DNA of 6,425 nt from Lachnospiraceae bacterium (GTDB lineage: Bacteria > Bacillota > Clostridia > Lachnospirales > Lachnospiraceae): assembly GCA_017477005.1 (NCBI GenBank), contig JAFUXY010000046.1, positions 1-6,425 of the forward strand, in the 5' to 3' direction. The position numbers and the translations under genes are program-made. Below, piece after piece: positions 5,572 to 6,425 of this stretch. The notes beneath the pieces were generated by a model, which saw nothing but the letters and a program-made list of their open reading frames with translations, had not been told where the DNA came from and ran no database searches. Numbering within the stretch: the first letter of the stretch is position 1; every line of letters starts with the position of its first letter.

Positions 5572-6425
5572 TCAGATTCCTGCGGCTGTTCCAATTATAT
5601 AGACTACGAGCGCCGCGATCCAGGCTACTACACATTGCCAGAACACAATGCCGATCGCCCAACGGTATCCCATCTCCCGTTTGACGGCCGCTATAGCCGC
5701 CACACAGGGCGTATACAGCAGCGAAAACACCAACAAGCATCCAGCGGACAGCGTAGACATCGTCTCCCGGACAGCGCCGCCGAACAATACCTCCAGCACG
5801 GAAACGACACTCTCCTTCGCCAAAAAACCCGAGATCAGAGACGTGCAGATCCTCCAGTCGCCGAGTCCGATCGGGCGAAACAGAGGGACCAGTATCCCGG
5901 CTACTGCTGCGAGCATGCTGTCCTTCGCGTCCTCCACCATATTGAAATGGAAATTGAAGCTCTGCAAAAACCACACAACGATCGTGGCGACTAAAATAAC
6001 CGAAAATGCGCGCATCAAAAAGTCCTTTGCTTTCTCCCACAAAAGCTGCAGCACGCTTCTCGCGCTTGGCATACGGTAATTCGGCAGCTCCATAACAAAT
6101 GGAACCGCTTCCCCGGTAAACAGTGTTTTTTTGTATAGCAAGGCCGCCGCGATCCCCAACAGGATGCCTAGAATATACAATCCGGTAATAATCATCCATC
6201 CGTTTTTCGGGAAAAATGCCGCCACAAAAAACGAATAAATCGGCAGTTTTGCGGTACAGCTCATAAACGGTGTCAGAAGGATGGTCATGCGGCGGTCCCT
6301 GTCGCTCGGCAGGGTTCTAGTGGACATAATCGCCGGAACCGAACAGCCAAAGCCGATCAGCATGGGTACGATGCTGCGGCCGGAAAGTCCGATCTTTCGC
6401 AGCAGCTTGTCCATAAAAAAAGCGA
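5572..6425 (-). CDS. feoB: Ferrous iron transport protein B, C-terminal membrane part (5' end outside window)
   Basis: The visible 283 residues are the C-terminal part of FeoB, the inner-membrane Fe(II) transporter. The frame is open to the right edge. An ATG at 6414 is internal, since AFFMDKLLRKIGL continues a family block and the G domain and first helices must lie beyond the edge. Numbering from that Met, the first gate region has FGCSVPAIMSTRTL (22-35, conserved Cys24). It is followed by PFMSCTAKLPIYSFF (49-63, Cys53), ELPNYRMPS (109-117), the second gate GDWRICTSLISGFLAKESVV (185-204) with the family AKE motif, and YTPCVAAIAAVKREMGYRW (234-252, Cys237). About seven hydrophobic helices are visible. 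All expected C-terminal motifs are present and the stop is at the normal place, so this end is intact. The Cys-rich partner gene follows 78 nt downstream. Regulation (Fur or other) would act upstream, outside the window. Confidence 0.93.
   Translation of the reverse strand, partial: AFFMDKLLRKIGLSGRSIVPMLIGFGCSVPAIMSTRTLPSDRDRRMTILLTPFMSCTAKLPIYSFFVAAFFPKNGWMIITGLYILGILLGIAAALLYKKTLFTGEAVPFVMELPNYRMPSARSVLQLLWEKAKDFLMRAFSVILVATIVVWFLQSFNFHFNMVEDAKDSMLAAVAGILVPLFRPIGLGDWRICTSLISGFLAKESVVSVLEVLFGGAVRETMSTLSAGCLLVFSLLYTPCVAAIAAVKREMGYRWAIGIVFWQCVVAWIAALVVYIIGTAAGI

Noticed and set aside
5635..6079. Two plus-strand open frames of 119 and 143 codons
   Set aside because: Both lie opposite feoB, whose motifs are unmistakable; the translations are low-complexity shadows without family features.
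1..6425. CRISPR arrays, IS elements, tRNA or rRNA genes, attachment sites
   Set aside because: No spaced repeats, transposase motifs, terminal inverted repeats or RNA-gene signatures were seen on either strand.

Overview
The window looks like chromosomal DNA of a low-to-mid-GC anaerobic Firmicute, most likely a clostridial gut-type bacterium. The reasons are a FeoB followed by the small Cys-rich 'FeoB-associated' membrane protein, strong AGGAGG-type ribosome binding sites with TTG and GTG starts, a lipobox-type solute-binding lipoprotein, and a Lys-rich Big_2 surface-protein tail. The genus cannot be told from the sequence.

Layout, left to right. Positions 1-250 (+) hold the C-terminal end of a protein with a bacterial Ig-like group 2 (Big_2) domain. 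A hairpin at 262-292 follows and separates it from a convergent block in which every remaining gene is on the minus strand. Read in the direction of transcription (right to left), that block starts with the membrane half of FeoB (5572-6425, cut by the right edge). A 48-residue Cys-rich membrane peptide follows (5347-5493). Next is a 120-bp intergenic region with a plausible promoter and a tandem imperfect repeat. After it comes a four-gene ABC importer operon: permease (4285-5226, TTG start), permease (3449-4285, TAATG overlap), an ATPase with two fused nucleotide-binding domains (1868-3445, GTG start) and a substrate-binding lipoprotein (297-1850).

How the genes work together. The four-gene operon encodes all parts of one importer of the nickel/dipeptide/oligopeptide (Nik/Dpp/Opp) class: lipid-anchored binding protein, two six-helix-type permeases and both ATP sites on one chain. 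The substrate is not proven. The next-door Feo ferrous-iron system makes a metal or metal-chelate substrate attractive, but peptides remain possible. FeoB and its Cys-rich partner form the adjacent Fe(II) uptake unit. Both may be transcribed together if the weak hairpin after the small gene does not terminate.

I see no phage, IS element, CRISPR array, tRNA or rRNA, and no clearly new multi-gene system. The items most worth a second look are the small Cys-rich gene, the fused ATPase with a divergent first half, the tandem repeat over the operon promoter, and the Cys-Cys and His-x-His pairs in the binding protein.
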